Assembly: GCA_023411575.1 (NCBI GenBank)
Contig: JAEYOP010000016.1
Coordinates: forward strand, 124,001 to 188,000
DNA from: Bacillota bacterium
GTDB lineage: Bacteria > Bacillota > Clostridia > Acetivibrionales > DTU013
Direction: 5' to 3'
Length of the DNA: 64,000 bases
Shown here: positions 52,823 through 61,161 of the stretch, in pieces
Layout of the letters: every line of letters starts with the position of its first letter
Numbering within the stretch: position 1 is the stretch's first letter
Translations under genes and position numbers: made by a program
The notes under the pieces: generated by a model
What the model was told of the DNA's origin: nothing
The model's database searches: none
What the model saw: the letters and a program-made list of their open reading frames with translations, nothing else

Positions 52823-54205
52823 CTATTTCAATGCCTTCATTGCATCGTCCCAGTCTTTTTGAGAAGCTGCCGCCAATTCTTCGGGCGTATTGACCGTTCC
52901 GCCTATGATTTTATACATGGTCGGTATGAAACCGCCGAATTTTCCTATCCCCTTGGGGAGCTTCTGGATCAGTTCAAAGTTCTTCTGGAAATTGACATTT
53001 AGCGGTGCAAGTTCGTTTAAAAACTCGTTTTTGATCGTAATCCCCTTCATGGTCGGTATAAAGCCGACGATATTCACATATTCGCTGTAAACATCTTTTT
53101 CAGAGAGAACGCTCAGCCACTTCAGGCATTCGTCCTTATTGGGCGAATTTGCTACAACCGCTATTTGAACATCGTATTTGCCGGCCAATTGCTGCGGACC
53201 TGCTCCGGTAGCGTCACCGGGGATTGCAAAATAGCCGAATTTAAAGTTGGGATCCACAGCAGAGATCTGCGCAGCCTGCCAGGTCCCGTCAGCATACATG
53301 GCAGCCTTTCCGGCTACGAACCTTCCCGGCACCGATGCGTAATCCACATTTGTAAAATCTTTTTCGTAATAGGAGAAGAACTGATACAGCTTCTTGTATA
53401 TTGCCACTACATCCGGATCGGTATATTTTTTGGACCCATCCCAGAGTGCTTGTTCAAAAGCTACTGGGTCACTTACGTTTGCATTTATAAAACCGTTTGC
53501 AAGAAAATTCACATCTCCTGAATTTTTCCCGCTCCCTGTAAGCGGAGTGACTCCGTTCGCTTTAAGCTTTTCACAAAGGGCTATAAACTCTTCCCAGTTG
53601 TTCGGGAGCTTAAGGTCATACTTGTCGAAAATATCCTTGCTGTAAAATACGCCATTGTACGCTACCTTACCGGTATCGATCCCGTACACCTTGCCGTTGA
53701 CAGTCGTTGCATCACGTAGTGAAACGGGGTCCCAGTTGCTCAGGAAGGGTTGATCCGTCAAATCCAATATATAGCCCGCCTCTATAAACTTCAGCCAATC
53801 CGGCTTGTCCATCCCTTTAGCCCAATCAGGAACGGGATTGTACATCCCGTTTGTAATGAAGTCAATATCATTGGCTGCAAGTCTTGTTTGTTGTAGCTGA
53901 CTATAGGTAGAGCCGTCGACTGCGTTTACCTCCATGGAAATGTTCGGGTATTTCTCTTTAACCTTCTCCGTGACCATGTTCAAAGCATTGATGGTTGCTT
54001 CGTTCTGCCATGCTATAAGTTTCAGTGTGACCGGCTTCACTGCTTCGGTAGTGGTTACAGCACCTGAAGTTCCGCTGACATCCGTTGCTGCAGTGGTTCC
54101 ACTGCCGGAAGCCGAATTTCCAGAAGAGCACCCTGCTATACTAAAGCATAAAATCAGTATCATACAAACAGAGGCAAACCTGAGTGATAATTTGCTCTTT
54201 TCCAT
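52823..54205 (-). CDS. Extracellular solute-binding lipoprotein (family 1)
   Basis: About 460 residues. The signal peptide ends in the lipobox SIAGC, followed by a Ser/Thr/Gly-rich linker of about 40 residues, then a sugar-binding domain (LIAWQNEATINALNMV near its start, FVAGKAAMYADGTW, TPEELAAASQKDWDDAM at the end). It supplies the permease pair downstream. GGAGGATG precedes the ATG at 54205; an open frame extends to 54271 without a ribosome site. The ligand is unknown but should be a glycoside, since a GH4 enzyme gene lies directly upstream. Confidence 0.93.
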   Translation of the reverse strand: MEKSKLSLRFASVCMILILCFSIAGCSSGNSASGSGTTAATDVSGTSGAVTTTEAVKPVTLKLIAWQNEATINALNMVTEKVKEKYPNISMEVNAVDGSTYSQLQQTRLAANDIDFITNGMYNPVPDWAKGMDKPDWLKFIEAGYILDLTDQPFLSNWDPVSLRDATTVNGKVYGIDTGKVAYNGVFYSKDIFDKYDLKLPNNWEEFIALCEKLKANGVTPLTGSGKNSGDVNFLANGFINANVSDPVAFEQALWDGSKKYTDPDVVAIYKKLYQFFSYYEKDFTNVDYASVPGRFVAGKAAMYADGTWQAAQISAVDPNFKFGYFAIPGDATGAGPQQLAGKYDVQIAVVANSPNKDECLKWLSVLSEKDVYSEYVNIVGFIPTMKGITIKNEFLNELAPLNVNFQKNFELIQKLPKGIGKFGGFIPTMYKIIGGTVNTPEELAAASQKDWDDAMKALK

Positions 54206-54390
54206 AATGACATCCTCCTTATAAATTGATGGTTGTTTCCATGGTATCCACAAAACCTGACTGCTGTCCAAAAAGGTCTCCTGGTGCTTTATGCAACACT
54301 TTTGGCAGCTTGCATCCGGTATCCCGGAAATATCGGATGCCTGTCAAAAGTGATCCATACATATGAAGCTTTTATACCGTGCTACAATAC

Positions 54391-55692
54391 TTATTGAGAA
54401 AGTCCGGCATTGAACTGGGGCAGGAAGTTCCTGTTGGCTTCGATCATCTCATCCATCGCCGCCCTTGCTTTATGGTAATCGCCAATAAGCGGATGGACCA
54501 GCAGAGCGGCCAGGGCTGAATTATAATCTCCATAAAGTCCTGCTTTAACTGTAAGTCTTTCGTATGCCTTAACAACTCTCATCATTCCCTTAATGTAGTC
54601 ATTATCGAAAGAAGTAGGTTTTATGGGAACCGCGCCGTTTTTGTCCACTCTGCACTTTATTTCTATGACATCATCCTTTTCCATAAAGTCAAGGGCTCCA
54701 TTATTTTTCACATCGACTACTATTTCATCTCCTCTGTCATTTTCAATGGCATCGATCAAAGAAACCGCTACCTCCGAATATAGAACGCCGCCTCTTTTGT
54801 CTAGCAGAGCAGGCTTTTCAGTGAGATTTTCATCCTTATACATTTCCAGAAGCCGCTCTTCGATCTCCATGCATATTTCCCCGCGGGTTTTGGGTGATTC
54901 GATGCAATGTTTGATCTGCTCCTCCCTGAAATTATAGTAATTAAGATATCCGATCGGCAGGCCCTTCATGCTTCTGAGCAGTTGCTCGTCATAGACGACT
55001 TCGGGAATATTGCTGAGACTGTTAATTTCCCTAAGGTCAGACAGCTTTTGCTGTAAAATTTCCTTACCGTCGGCATAAATCCCGGTAACCCAGGAAAGGT
55101 GGTTTAAGCCTATGAAATCATAATCGAACTTTTTTGTTCCCTCGGGAAGGGTTTTCTCAATGGCCCGGATCATATGGATCGGACCGTTGCACAGACCCAT
55201 CATTTTTGTACTGCTGTTATTCAGCACTGCTTGTGCAATCAGACCGGATGGGTTTGAAAAGTTAATGAGCCATGCATTGGGGGCCAATCTTTCCATAGTC
55301 TTTGCCACATTCATGATGACCGGTATGGTTCGAAGAGCCTTCATGAATCCCCCTATCCCGGTTGTCTCCTGTCCAAGCAGTCCGTATTTGAGGGGGATTT
55401 TCTCGTCAAGGACCCTTGCCTCAAGACGGCCAACCCTGACCTGGCCGATAACGTAATCGGCTCCCTCAACGGCTTCCTCTACGCTTCCGGTAAATACCAC
55501 CCTGGCCGGCACTCCGTGGGCTTTCAATATTCTTTTTACAAGATTCCCCACTATTGTACGCTTGTTTTCATCTATATCCATAAGGTAAACACTGTCGAGC
55601 TTCAAACACCCCATCCTTGTAATAAACCCGTTTATAAGCTCCGGGGTATAGGTGCTTCCCGAACCGATTACTGCAAGCTTTAATGCTCTCAT
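54391..55692 (-). CDS. GH4 family 6-phospho-beta-glucosidase-like enzyme
   Basis: A 433-residue NAD- and metal-dependent glycosidase. GH4 enzymes oxidise C3 of the sugar, eliminate the aglycone, then re-reduce. The Rossmann motif is LAVIGSGSTYTPELI. Metal and catalytic positions appear in CNGPIH (conserved Cys) and GLNHLSWV (His), with LINFSNPSGL as the family motif. It most resembles 6-phospho-beta-glucosidases (CelF/LicH). Here the uptake system is ABC, not PTS, so a phosphorylated substrate would have to be made inside, perhaps by the BadF-type kinase at 56.5-57.5 kb. It follows the creatininase-family gene by four bases with GGGAGGG before its ATG. Confidence 0.92.
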   Translation of the reverse strand: MRALKLAVIGSGSTYTPELINGFITRMGCLKLDSVYLMDIDENKRTIVGNLVKRILKAHGVPARVVFTGSVEEAVEGADYVIGQVRVGRLEARVLDEKIPLKYGLLGQETTGIGGFMKALRTIPVIMNVAKTMERLAPNAWLINFSNPSGLIAQAVLNNSSTKMMGLCNGPIHMIRAIEKTLPEGTKKFDYDFIGLNHLSWVTGIYADGKEILQQKLSDLREINSLSNIPEVVYDEQLLRSMKGLPIGYLNYYNFREEQIKHCIESPKTRGEICMEIEERLLEMYKDENLTEKPALLDKRGGVLYSEVAVSLIDAIENDRGDEIVVDVKNNGALDFMEKDDVIEIKCRVDKNGAVPIKPTSFDNDYIKGMMRVVKAYERLTVKAGLYGDYNSALAALLVHPLIGDYHKARAAMDEMIEANRNFLPQFNAGLSQ

Positions 55693-55696
55693 GTTC

Positions 55697-56479
55697 TTAA
55701 TCCCTCCCTACTTTATCGACACGTTCAAAGAACTCATTGGTAAGCTTTTTCACTAATGTATCGCTTTTTACACGCTTAATGCTCTCGGCCAGGCTTTGTG
55801 CCATTATATCCACGATGGCCTTTCCCTTCTCCTTTGAAGCGGACCTCGCGTCTCCTGCATAATGCTCCGGATAACAGCTGTACCAGTCTATGCATGTGTT
55901 TGTAGCAGTAAGGCTGCTAAGCCTGTTGAGGGAATTTGACGGTTCGTCGGGAATAGCCTCCATTTTGACGAAATCCGCATAATTTACAAGCATGATACTG
56001 GTTTCCCATTCACAGGCGTGGCCTGGGGGCGTTGAAAGGATATTGTTGATCCCTTCGGGAAAATTGTCATTATAGATAAAGATATTATACGGTTTCTGTT
56101 CCTTAAGCTGGCATTGCAGAAAATATTTCAGCCAGTACCAGCTCCCGCCGTGAAAATTATAAAATATGATTTTTTCAAATCCGTTTCTCCCTATTTCGTC
56201 GACCAGGCTTTCAAGTACGCCGGTCAGCAATTCGGGTTTAATCGCGATAGTACCGGGAAAACAGCGCGCCTCAAAAATCTGTCCGAAATAGAAGGCCGGA
56301 AAGACGACTGCGGGCTCAATCTCGGCTGCTCTTACAGAAATCGAATGCGCATTGAGAAAATCCGTACCCAACGGCAAATGATCCCCATGACGTTCCATCA
56401 CCCCTAAAGGCAGAATACAGATACCGGTTTCCTTTACCGCTTTTTTAAAATCCGTTGAAGTCAGCAACTCCCACTGCAT
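55697..56479 (-). CDS. Creatininase-family hydrolase
   Basis: A 260-residue metal-dependent hydrolase. The metal site is marked by MERHGDHLPLGTD (E29, H31, D40), YNFHGGSW, and HACEWETS near residue 155, matching the family pattern E-x-H-G-x-H-L-P-L-G-T-D and H-A-x-x-x-E-T-S. Family members cleave small amides and ring systems: creatinine, formamides in flavin synthesis, and inosose rings. Here it lies between a sugar kinase and a GH4 enzyme, overlapping the kinase gene by 19 bases, so it probably acts on a sugar-derived amide, lactone or keto-ring. It is the least explained member of this operon. Confidence 0.88.
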   Translation of the reverse strand: MQWELLTSTDFKKAVKETGICILPLGVMERHGDHLPLGTDFLNAHSISVRAAEIEPAVVFPAFYFGQIFEARCFPGTIAIKPELLTGVLESLVDEIGRNGFEKIIFYNFHGGSWYWLKYFLQCQLKEQKPYNIFIYNDNFPEGINNILSTPPGHACEWETSIMLVNYADFVKMEAIPDEPSNSLNRLSSLTATNTCIDWYSCYPEHYAGDARSASKEKGKAIVDIMAQSLAESIKRVKSDTLVKKLTNEFFERVDKVGRD

Positions 56480-57498
56480 GTAAATATCATCCTTTCATCA
56501 AGAAGTTTGAGATTTTCACACACCAGATTTTTCAATCCGGGTTCTATCCCGCCGGCCAACTCTTCAATTGCCCAAGAAACCGCCCCTGCCACAGGGGGTG
56601 CACTTAAGATGATATAGCTTATCCTGGGGTCCATGATCTCGTCGATTTTTTCCTTAAACCCATTGAACATCTCCGGACTTTCGGCCTTAACATAGCACGC
56701 TCCGGCAAGGATAATATCAATCCCTTCGGCATCCGTAAAATCGAGATGCTTCATTGCCCCGAGTACTGCTTGGGCAGTATTGTTCCCTGTATCTCTCAAA
56801 AGCTTGCGCGCCACTACGTCGCCTTTCGCTGCGGCTGCAAAAATGAATTTTGAGAATTCATCTATCTTCAACTCGCCTGTTGTAAAAACTTTCTCGCAAA
56901 CGGCATCCACAAGCATTCTGCTGTCACTTATCCCAAGGCTCTCGAAAAGCATTTCGGACATTTTTGTGGATTCCCCGCAGCGGAAATGCTGTTCATAGCT
57001 TCTCCTTATTACCATTTCTCCCATATGCAGAGCGCCTGCATCATCGCCGAAGGTCGTGCCCAGGCCGCCGATCTGGATTCTTCTGCCATGCGGGTCTATT
57101 GCGGCGCAGCTTGTACCCGCGCCATTGATGCTGCAAATTCCATATTCGTATCTGCTTCCGGCCTTTATACCGAGATATGCGTCATTACATGCCAAAAACC
57201 TTTTAAATCCGAGATCCGATATGGCATCGCAACAATTGCGGTGCTGAATCTCCCTGTCTATTCCCGCCATGCCAAAGACCGCAAAGTCGATTTGCCCCGC
57301 CTCCAGTCCTTCGTCCTTAATTAGCCTTCCTATCTGGAGATCAAGTTCTCTCTTCATTCCCGCATAACCATCTGCAAAGTTTTCGTGGCTTGCTGTTCCC
57401 GCTCTTATATGATTTATCACATTACCTTCAGTATCCGCCAATACATACTGAGTTTTACTGTTGCCGCAATCAACACCTAAAACGAGTTTCCGCTCCAT
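56461..57498 (-). CDS. BadF/BadG-type sugar kinase, N-acetylglucosamine kinase-like
   Basis: A 345-residue member of the ASKHA ATPase superfamily. Phosphate-1 loop is LGVDCGNSKTQYVLAD; phosphate-2 and adenosine motifs appear as SINGAGTSCAAI and IILAGACYVKAE. The closest characterised group is GlcNAc kinase (NagK-like). GGAGGTG precedes the ATG. It is the first gene of a seven-gene operon with the creatininase-family gene, GH4, ABC importer and glycerate kinase. It may phosphorylate an imported amino-sugar glycoside or its product. The substrate cannot be read from sequence. Confidence 0.88.
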   Translation of the reverse strand: MERKLVLGVDCGNSKTQYVLADTEGNVINHIRAGTASHENFADGYAGMKRELDLQIGRLIKDEGLEAGQIDFAVFGMAGIDREIQHRNCCDAISDLGFKRFLACNDAYLGIKAGSRYEYGICSINGAGTSCAAIDPHGRRIQIGGLGTTFGDDAGALHMGEMVIRRSYEQHFRCGESTKMSEMLFESLGISDSRMLVDAVCEKVFTTGELKIDEFSKFIFAAAAKGDVVARKLLRDTGNNTAQAVLGAMKHLDFTDAEGIDIILAGACYVKAESPEMFNGFKEKIDEIMDPRISYIILSAPPVAGAVSWAIEELAGGIEPGLKNLVCENLKLLDERMIFTCSGSC

Positions 57499-57671
57499 TA
57501 CCGCACCTCCGCTGATAGTTCCATTTTAGCATCCGGATGGCTGCGGCTCTATTTATATTTCATCAAAAAATTACTGTATCTTATCAACCGCTATTATTGC
57601 CATAAATCTTGCAACACTCTGCATACCGCAAATGAGCAGGTGTGTGCAATATTTTGCAAAAAAATAAATAA

Positions 57672-57691
57672 CGGCATTACCTTATATGCCG
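57672..57691 (-). terminator. Terminator after the AraC regulator gene
   Basis: Minus strand: CGGCAT/ATGCCG stem with an 8-base loop followed by TTATTTATTTTTTTG. It separates the regulator from the kinase operon, which must then have its own promoter in the 57.5-57.65 kb gap. Confidence 0.65.
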
Positions 57692-57715
57692 CATGAGAAT
57701 ATTCTGGTATTGAAC

Positions 57716-58585
57716 TTATGGATTCTTTTCATTTCTGAACTGAAGAGGAGCTTTATGCGTATATCTCTTAAATGCATTGATGAAATTGGACATTGTGAAA
57801 AAGCCGCATTCCCCCGCTACATCAAGAACGCTCATGTTCGTATCAGTGAGAAGCTCTGCTGCTTTTAAAATACGCAGATGATTAATGTATTCAACAGGCG
57901 TTTTCCTAATGGCGCTTTTAAATACTCGAGAGAAATTGGGAATGCTCATGTTTGCATATGTAGCCATGACCTCAAGCGTAAGTTTTTTATCCAGGTTCGA
58001 TTCAATATAGTTAAGAAGCGGTATGAGTCTTTCCCGGTCGCGTACCATGTCGCGGAAATCAGACCAGCTTTCTATGCTGTTTCCCCTGCCCAATAGTGTT
58101 GCAAACTTTATGAGTCCGGAAATTACTGCCTGCTGATAATAAGGCGTTTTACCGGCGTATTCTCTTTTAATATATTCGAGCTGGCCAATCAGTTCTTTTA
58201 GAAACTCTTGAGAGCCGTCGACCTTGTTTGTCCTGTCGCCGCCAAAATACCAGTAAACCTTTAATATGTCAAGCCAGCAGCCGTTTTTAATATCGGGGCA
58301 AATAAGCGACTCGGCAAACATCATTACCTGCATTATTACATCCACATCATTATACGCCATATGGACATCATGCTTGTTGATGATAAAAATATCTCCTTTA
58401 GCAAATGGGTATGATTGTCCATTGATAAGATATATGCCCGTACCTTCCACTATATGATCGACCTCAATAGCATCATGCTTATGCAGTCTGCTTGAGATTT
58501 TTTCTATTCCGATAGAATCTGCAACAAAAAAGGGGAATTTACTGTCAAAGTCTACCGGCAATCTTTTGTCCTTATTTTCTTCCAT
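57716..58585 (-). CDS. AraC-family transcriptional regulator with cupin sensor
   Basis: About 289 residues. The N-terminal half is a cupin-like sugar-sensing domain (LHKHDAIEVDHIVEGTGIYL; FAKGDIFIINKHDVHMAY). The C-terminal hundred residues carry two helix-turn-helix units (LTLEVMATYANMSIPNFSRV; MSVLDVAGECGFFTMSNFIN) of the AraC type. The ATG at 58585 has AAGGGG 8 bases upstream; the open frame reaches 58663 but runs into the pseudogene region. It is transcribed in the same direction as the kinase-GH4 operon, 217 bases upstream, and is its likely activator. Confidence 0.92.
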   Translation of the reverse strand: MEENKDKRLPVDFDSKFPFFVADSIGIEKISSRLHKHDAIEVDHIVEGTGIYLINGQSYPFAKGDIFIINKHDVHMAYNDVDVIMQVMMFAESLICPDIKNGCWLDILKVYWYFGGDRTNKVDGSQEFLKELIGQLEYIKREYAGKTPYYQQAVISGLIKFATLLGRGNSIESWSDFRDMVRDRERLIPLLNYIESNLDKKLTLEVMATYANMSIPNFSRVFKSAIRKTPVEYINHLRILKAAELLTDTNMSVLDVAGECGFFTMSNFINAFKRYTHKAPLQFRNEKNP

Positions 58586-59046
58586 GGTTGTACCCCTTGG
58601 TCCGTCGTATATTATCAACTGAAACCGCTGCCAGCCCGTCGTGGAAATCAGAGGCGGAATCAAATACTGCGAATACGGCCATCTTGCCGTTCTTATCTAT
58701 ATATCCCCATTTTCCATTCATATTTACCGCCGCCCTATTTTCAGAGAAACACTCCGATTGGCAGAATCAGGTTTTATTACAGTTTTCCCCGCTTTGTCCA
58801 CACAACCCCATTCTTTTGACCTCCGCCTTAACCGAAAGAATGGAACCGGGATAAATAAGGCTCGGAGTTATGTAAACATTCTGAACGCTCGGAGTCTCTT
58901 CTGCTTCCAATGCAAAAAGAAGATGGCTTCTTCATTTTGTACTACCCGCTATGAACCATTAAGGCTAGTATAATATAATATTACCACAAGATGATATGCA
59001 TGGCACATATCACTTTAGATAAGGCCGAGAGATAAATGTACCTTAT
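58586..59046. other. 461-base gap between the AraC gene and the LtaS-like gene
   Basis: Mostly filled by the WG-repeat pseudogene (58590-58938). The remaining ~110 bases are AT-rich with TATTAT/TATACT boxes on the minus strand, perhaps the old promoter. I see no terminator for the LtaS-like gene. Confidence 0.55.
58590..58938 (-). pseudogene. Decayed WG-repeat protein gene
   Basis: Reading the minus strand, three different frames give WG-repeat protein pieces in order. Frame one, from about 58925: ALEAEETPSVQNVYI...SILSVKAEV. Frame two: EWGCVDKAGKTVIKPDSAN, then a stop near 58727. Frame three: NGKWGYIDKNGKM followed by FDSASDFHDGLAAVSVDN, running into the next gene's ribosome site. The KWGYIDKNGK and FDxAxxFxxGLAAV motifs are the hallmark of WG-repeat proteins. 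Frameshifts and stops show that the gene is dead. An ATG (M-K-K-P-S) near 58936 may have been the old start. Confidence 0.75.
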
Positions 59047-60798
59047 TCAAGGAGCGGCTGTAGCAGATGCATAATTAAACAACAACTGCCTTCCATAACT
59101 GCCTCCCCTGAATGGCAGCTCCCCGGACTCCAATGAATCTCCGGTCAGCACCTGACCGTCCGACATGAATTCATAACTGATGCCGGAGGTCTTAAGGACA
59201 GTTGGCGCTACATCCAGAAAGGAGGCAACCTCTTTTGTTTCCTTTCTTACCTTGCCATCGGGAGTAAGAACCATCATGGGTACGAATTCAAAATACCTCC
59301 CGTCCATCGTAAAGGCCGCCTGGCTGTATACCTGGGACTTGATATTTGGGGTATGGTCCCCGTAGATTATAATATAGGTGTTTTTATATTTCGCCCTTAC
59401 ATTGCTGACAAACTCCCCGATACATTCATCCACATAAGAAAACGAATTATAATATTCCTTAACGGTTTTATCACCGATATCATCATAAAGCGGATTATTG
59501 TAATAGCTTCTGACGAGAGTAAAAGGCCCGTGACTGGACATCGTGATAATATGGGCAAGAAAGGGACCGCTCACCGATTCCAGCTTGTCGAAAGCGAAGC
59601 TGAATACCTCGTTGTCGGGCATTCCCCATCCTTTTTCAGGAAGCTCCATTTTCTGTGAATCATAAAAGTTGCCATAGCCTATTTTACGGAATGCTTCCGT
59701 TCGATTGAAAAAGCCGCCGATATTTCCATGAAAAGCCATCGTCGTATAAGAAGCATTATCGAGTCTTTTTATAAGGGAGTTTGGATATTCGTAGCTGTTC
59801 AGTTTAAGGGACGGGTAATCCTGGAGAGCCTCCATGCTGTTCAGGACAGAGAATTCACTGTCCGAGGTTCCTCCGCCCCCATGATAACTCATCGCATAGG
59901 GGTAATAAATACTCTGGGACTCAAGAGAATGAAGGAATGGCGTAACATATTGACCTTTGTAGGTTTGATTAACGATGTTGGCATCCATAGACTCTACCTG
60001 GATCAGGATATAGTTTGGCGCTGGATTGCCATCTGGGTTTTGTGATTTTGACGATGATGCAGGGGAAGAACTGATTTCTTTTCCATATTGAAATTTGTCG
60101 ATTACATTGCCTTCATCACTATAGCGAATGACATTTACGACATTGTTGATCACTGTTCCCTGTACCTTTACAAGCTGAGTGTCATTGGCATCCCTACTGG
60201 GATTCTGAAGGAAGTTAACGATTGAATAATTCCTGACATAATTAAGGCCTTCCAATGCAGCTAAAATCAGCACAGGCGCCAGCAATACAACAAGCATTTG
60301 CTTACCGGACTTCTTTTTGCGTTGTTCTGGCCTTTTAAGAGCAAAAAGGATATAAACAAAAACGGGTAAATCAATGAAAACCAATAGCATTTTAATGTTG
60401 AGCGGAACTGCGAATTGCTCTACCACTGAAAATGCCTCACGGAATAATGTGATGCATTGTATCACGTTGAGGTAACTTCCGAAATAAAAATAATAACCCA
60501 AGTTAACTATGATATAAAGAGTCTGCAGAATGTAAAGAGTCCCCATTAAGACCTTTGAGCCCAGCTTATAGATCAATGGATACAAAATCACAATAATCAT
60601 CAGGGTCCGAAGAAACTCGTATCCCAGTATTTTCATATTTACCTGTTGTATAAGGAAAATAACATAAAGGACGATTTTTAATGAATTAAAAAGAAAAAAG
60701 GCGACATAGGCCAATAAAGACGGATTCATAGAAAAACCGGATACTAACTGAAAATCAAAGGGCTTTTGCATTGATCTTGGCAGTTCTGTACTCGACAT
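59047..60798 (-). CDS. LTA synthase-family phosphoglycerol transferase
   Basis: A 583-residue membrane enzyme of the LtaS/sulfatase superfamily. About five membrane helices occupy residues 25-185. The extracellular catalytic domain follows, with metal ligand E269 in ILIQVESMD and nucleophile T311 in HGGGGTSDSEFSVLN, then WGMPDNEVF, SSHGPF and IIYGDHTPN (metal-binding Asp and His). It transfers glycerol-phosphate from phosphatidylglycerol to build or modify lipoteichoic acid or a similar surface polymer. GAGGAG precedes the ATG. Single gene, no LTA partner genes nearby. Confidence 0.92.
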   Translation of the reverse strand: MSSTELPRSMQKPFDFQLVSGFSMNPSLLAYVAFFLFNSLKIVLYVIFLIQQVNMKILGYEFLRTLMIIVILYPLIYKLGSKVLMGTLYILQTLYIIVNLGYYFYFGSYLNVIQCITLFREAFSVVEQFAVPLNIKMLLVFIDLPVFVYILFALKRPEQRKKKSGKQMLVVLLAPVLILAALEGLNYVRNYSIVNFLQNPSRDANDTQLVKVQGTVINNVVNVIRYSDEGNVIDKFQYGKEISSSPASSSKSQNPDGNPAPNYILIQVESMDANIVNQTYKGQYVTPFLHSLESQSIYYPYAMSYHGGGGTSDSEFSVLNSMEALQDYPSLKLNSYEYPNSLIKRLDNASYTTMAFHGNIGGFFNRTEAFRKIGYGNFYDSQKMELPEKGWGMPDNEVFSFAFDKLESVSGPFLAHIITMSSHGPFTLVRSYYNNPLYDDIGDKTVKEYYNSFSYVDECIGEFVSNVRAKYKNTYIIIYGDHTPNIKSQVYSQAAFTMDGRYFEFVPMMVLTPDGKVRKETKEVASFLDVAPTVLKTSGISYEFMSDGQVLTGDSLESGELPFRGGSYGRQLLFNYASATAAP

Positions 60799-61001
60799 TT
60801 AGGCATACTCCTCTTGTATTTTTCATCTCGGCGCATAGTATAGCTATGAAATAATTCTAAGAAGGAATTGTGAAAAAACTATTAACAAACCCAAGCAGAA
60901 TTGTGTCAGTTTTTGAAGCTTTTCTAGATTAAGGAAGAAATGATTGGATTTGAAATAATAGACTTGCCATCGGCATCTCTGGGATACGGCATTAAACAAA
61001 A

Positions 61002-61023
61002 AAGAGAGCCTTTAAGCTCTCTT
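61002..61023 (-). terminator. Terminator at 61.0 kb
   Basis: Minus strand: AAGAGAGC/GCTCTCTT stem, 6-base loop, then TTTTTTGTTT. It ends the mini-ORF unit and also the two-TM protein gene if that is read through. Confidence 0.8.
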
Positions 61024-61045
61024 CTAAACGGAACAAACAAGCTGA

Positions 61046-61072
61046 CTAGCTCTTTCCACCTTCAAATGTCAT
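61046..61072 (-). other. Eight-codon mini-ORF with consensus ribosome site
   Basis: AAGGAG (complement of 61081-61086) lies 8 bases before ATG. The frame is M-T-F-E-G-G-K-S-TAG. After the TAG the frame stays open for 17 more codons to a TAA within the terminator. It may be a leader, a tiny peptide gene or an sRNA. Confidence 0.35.
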
Positions 61073-61161
61073 ATGATCATCTCCTTCGTATATACCCACT
61101 ATATTATAGTCATATTTTTCGTCTTTTGTGCATATAATAGTATTTCCACAAAAATAAATAT

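Larger units (their letters stand above)
60799..61161. other. 363-base gap with a mini-ORF unit
   Basis: Holds a short possible transcription unit on the minus strand: TATAAT near 61108, ribosome site and 8-codon ORF (61046-61072), then a terminator (61002-61023). The left ~180 bases carry the upstream region of the LtaS-like gene and nothing else I can identify. Confidence 0.5.
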
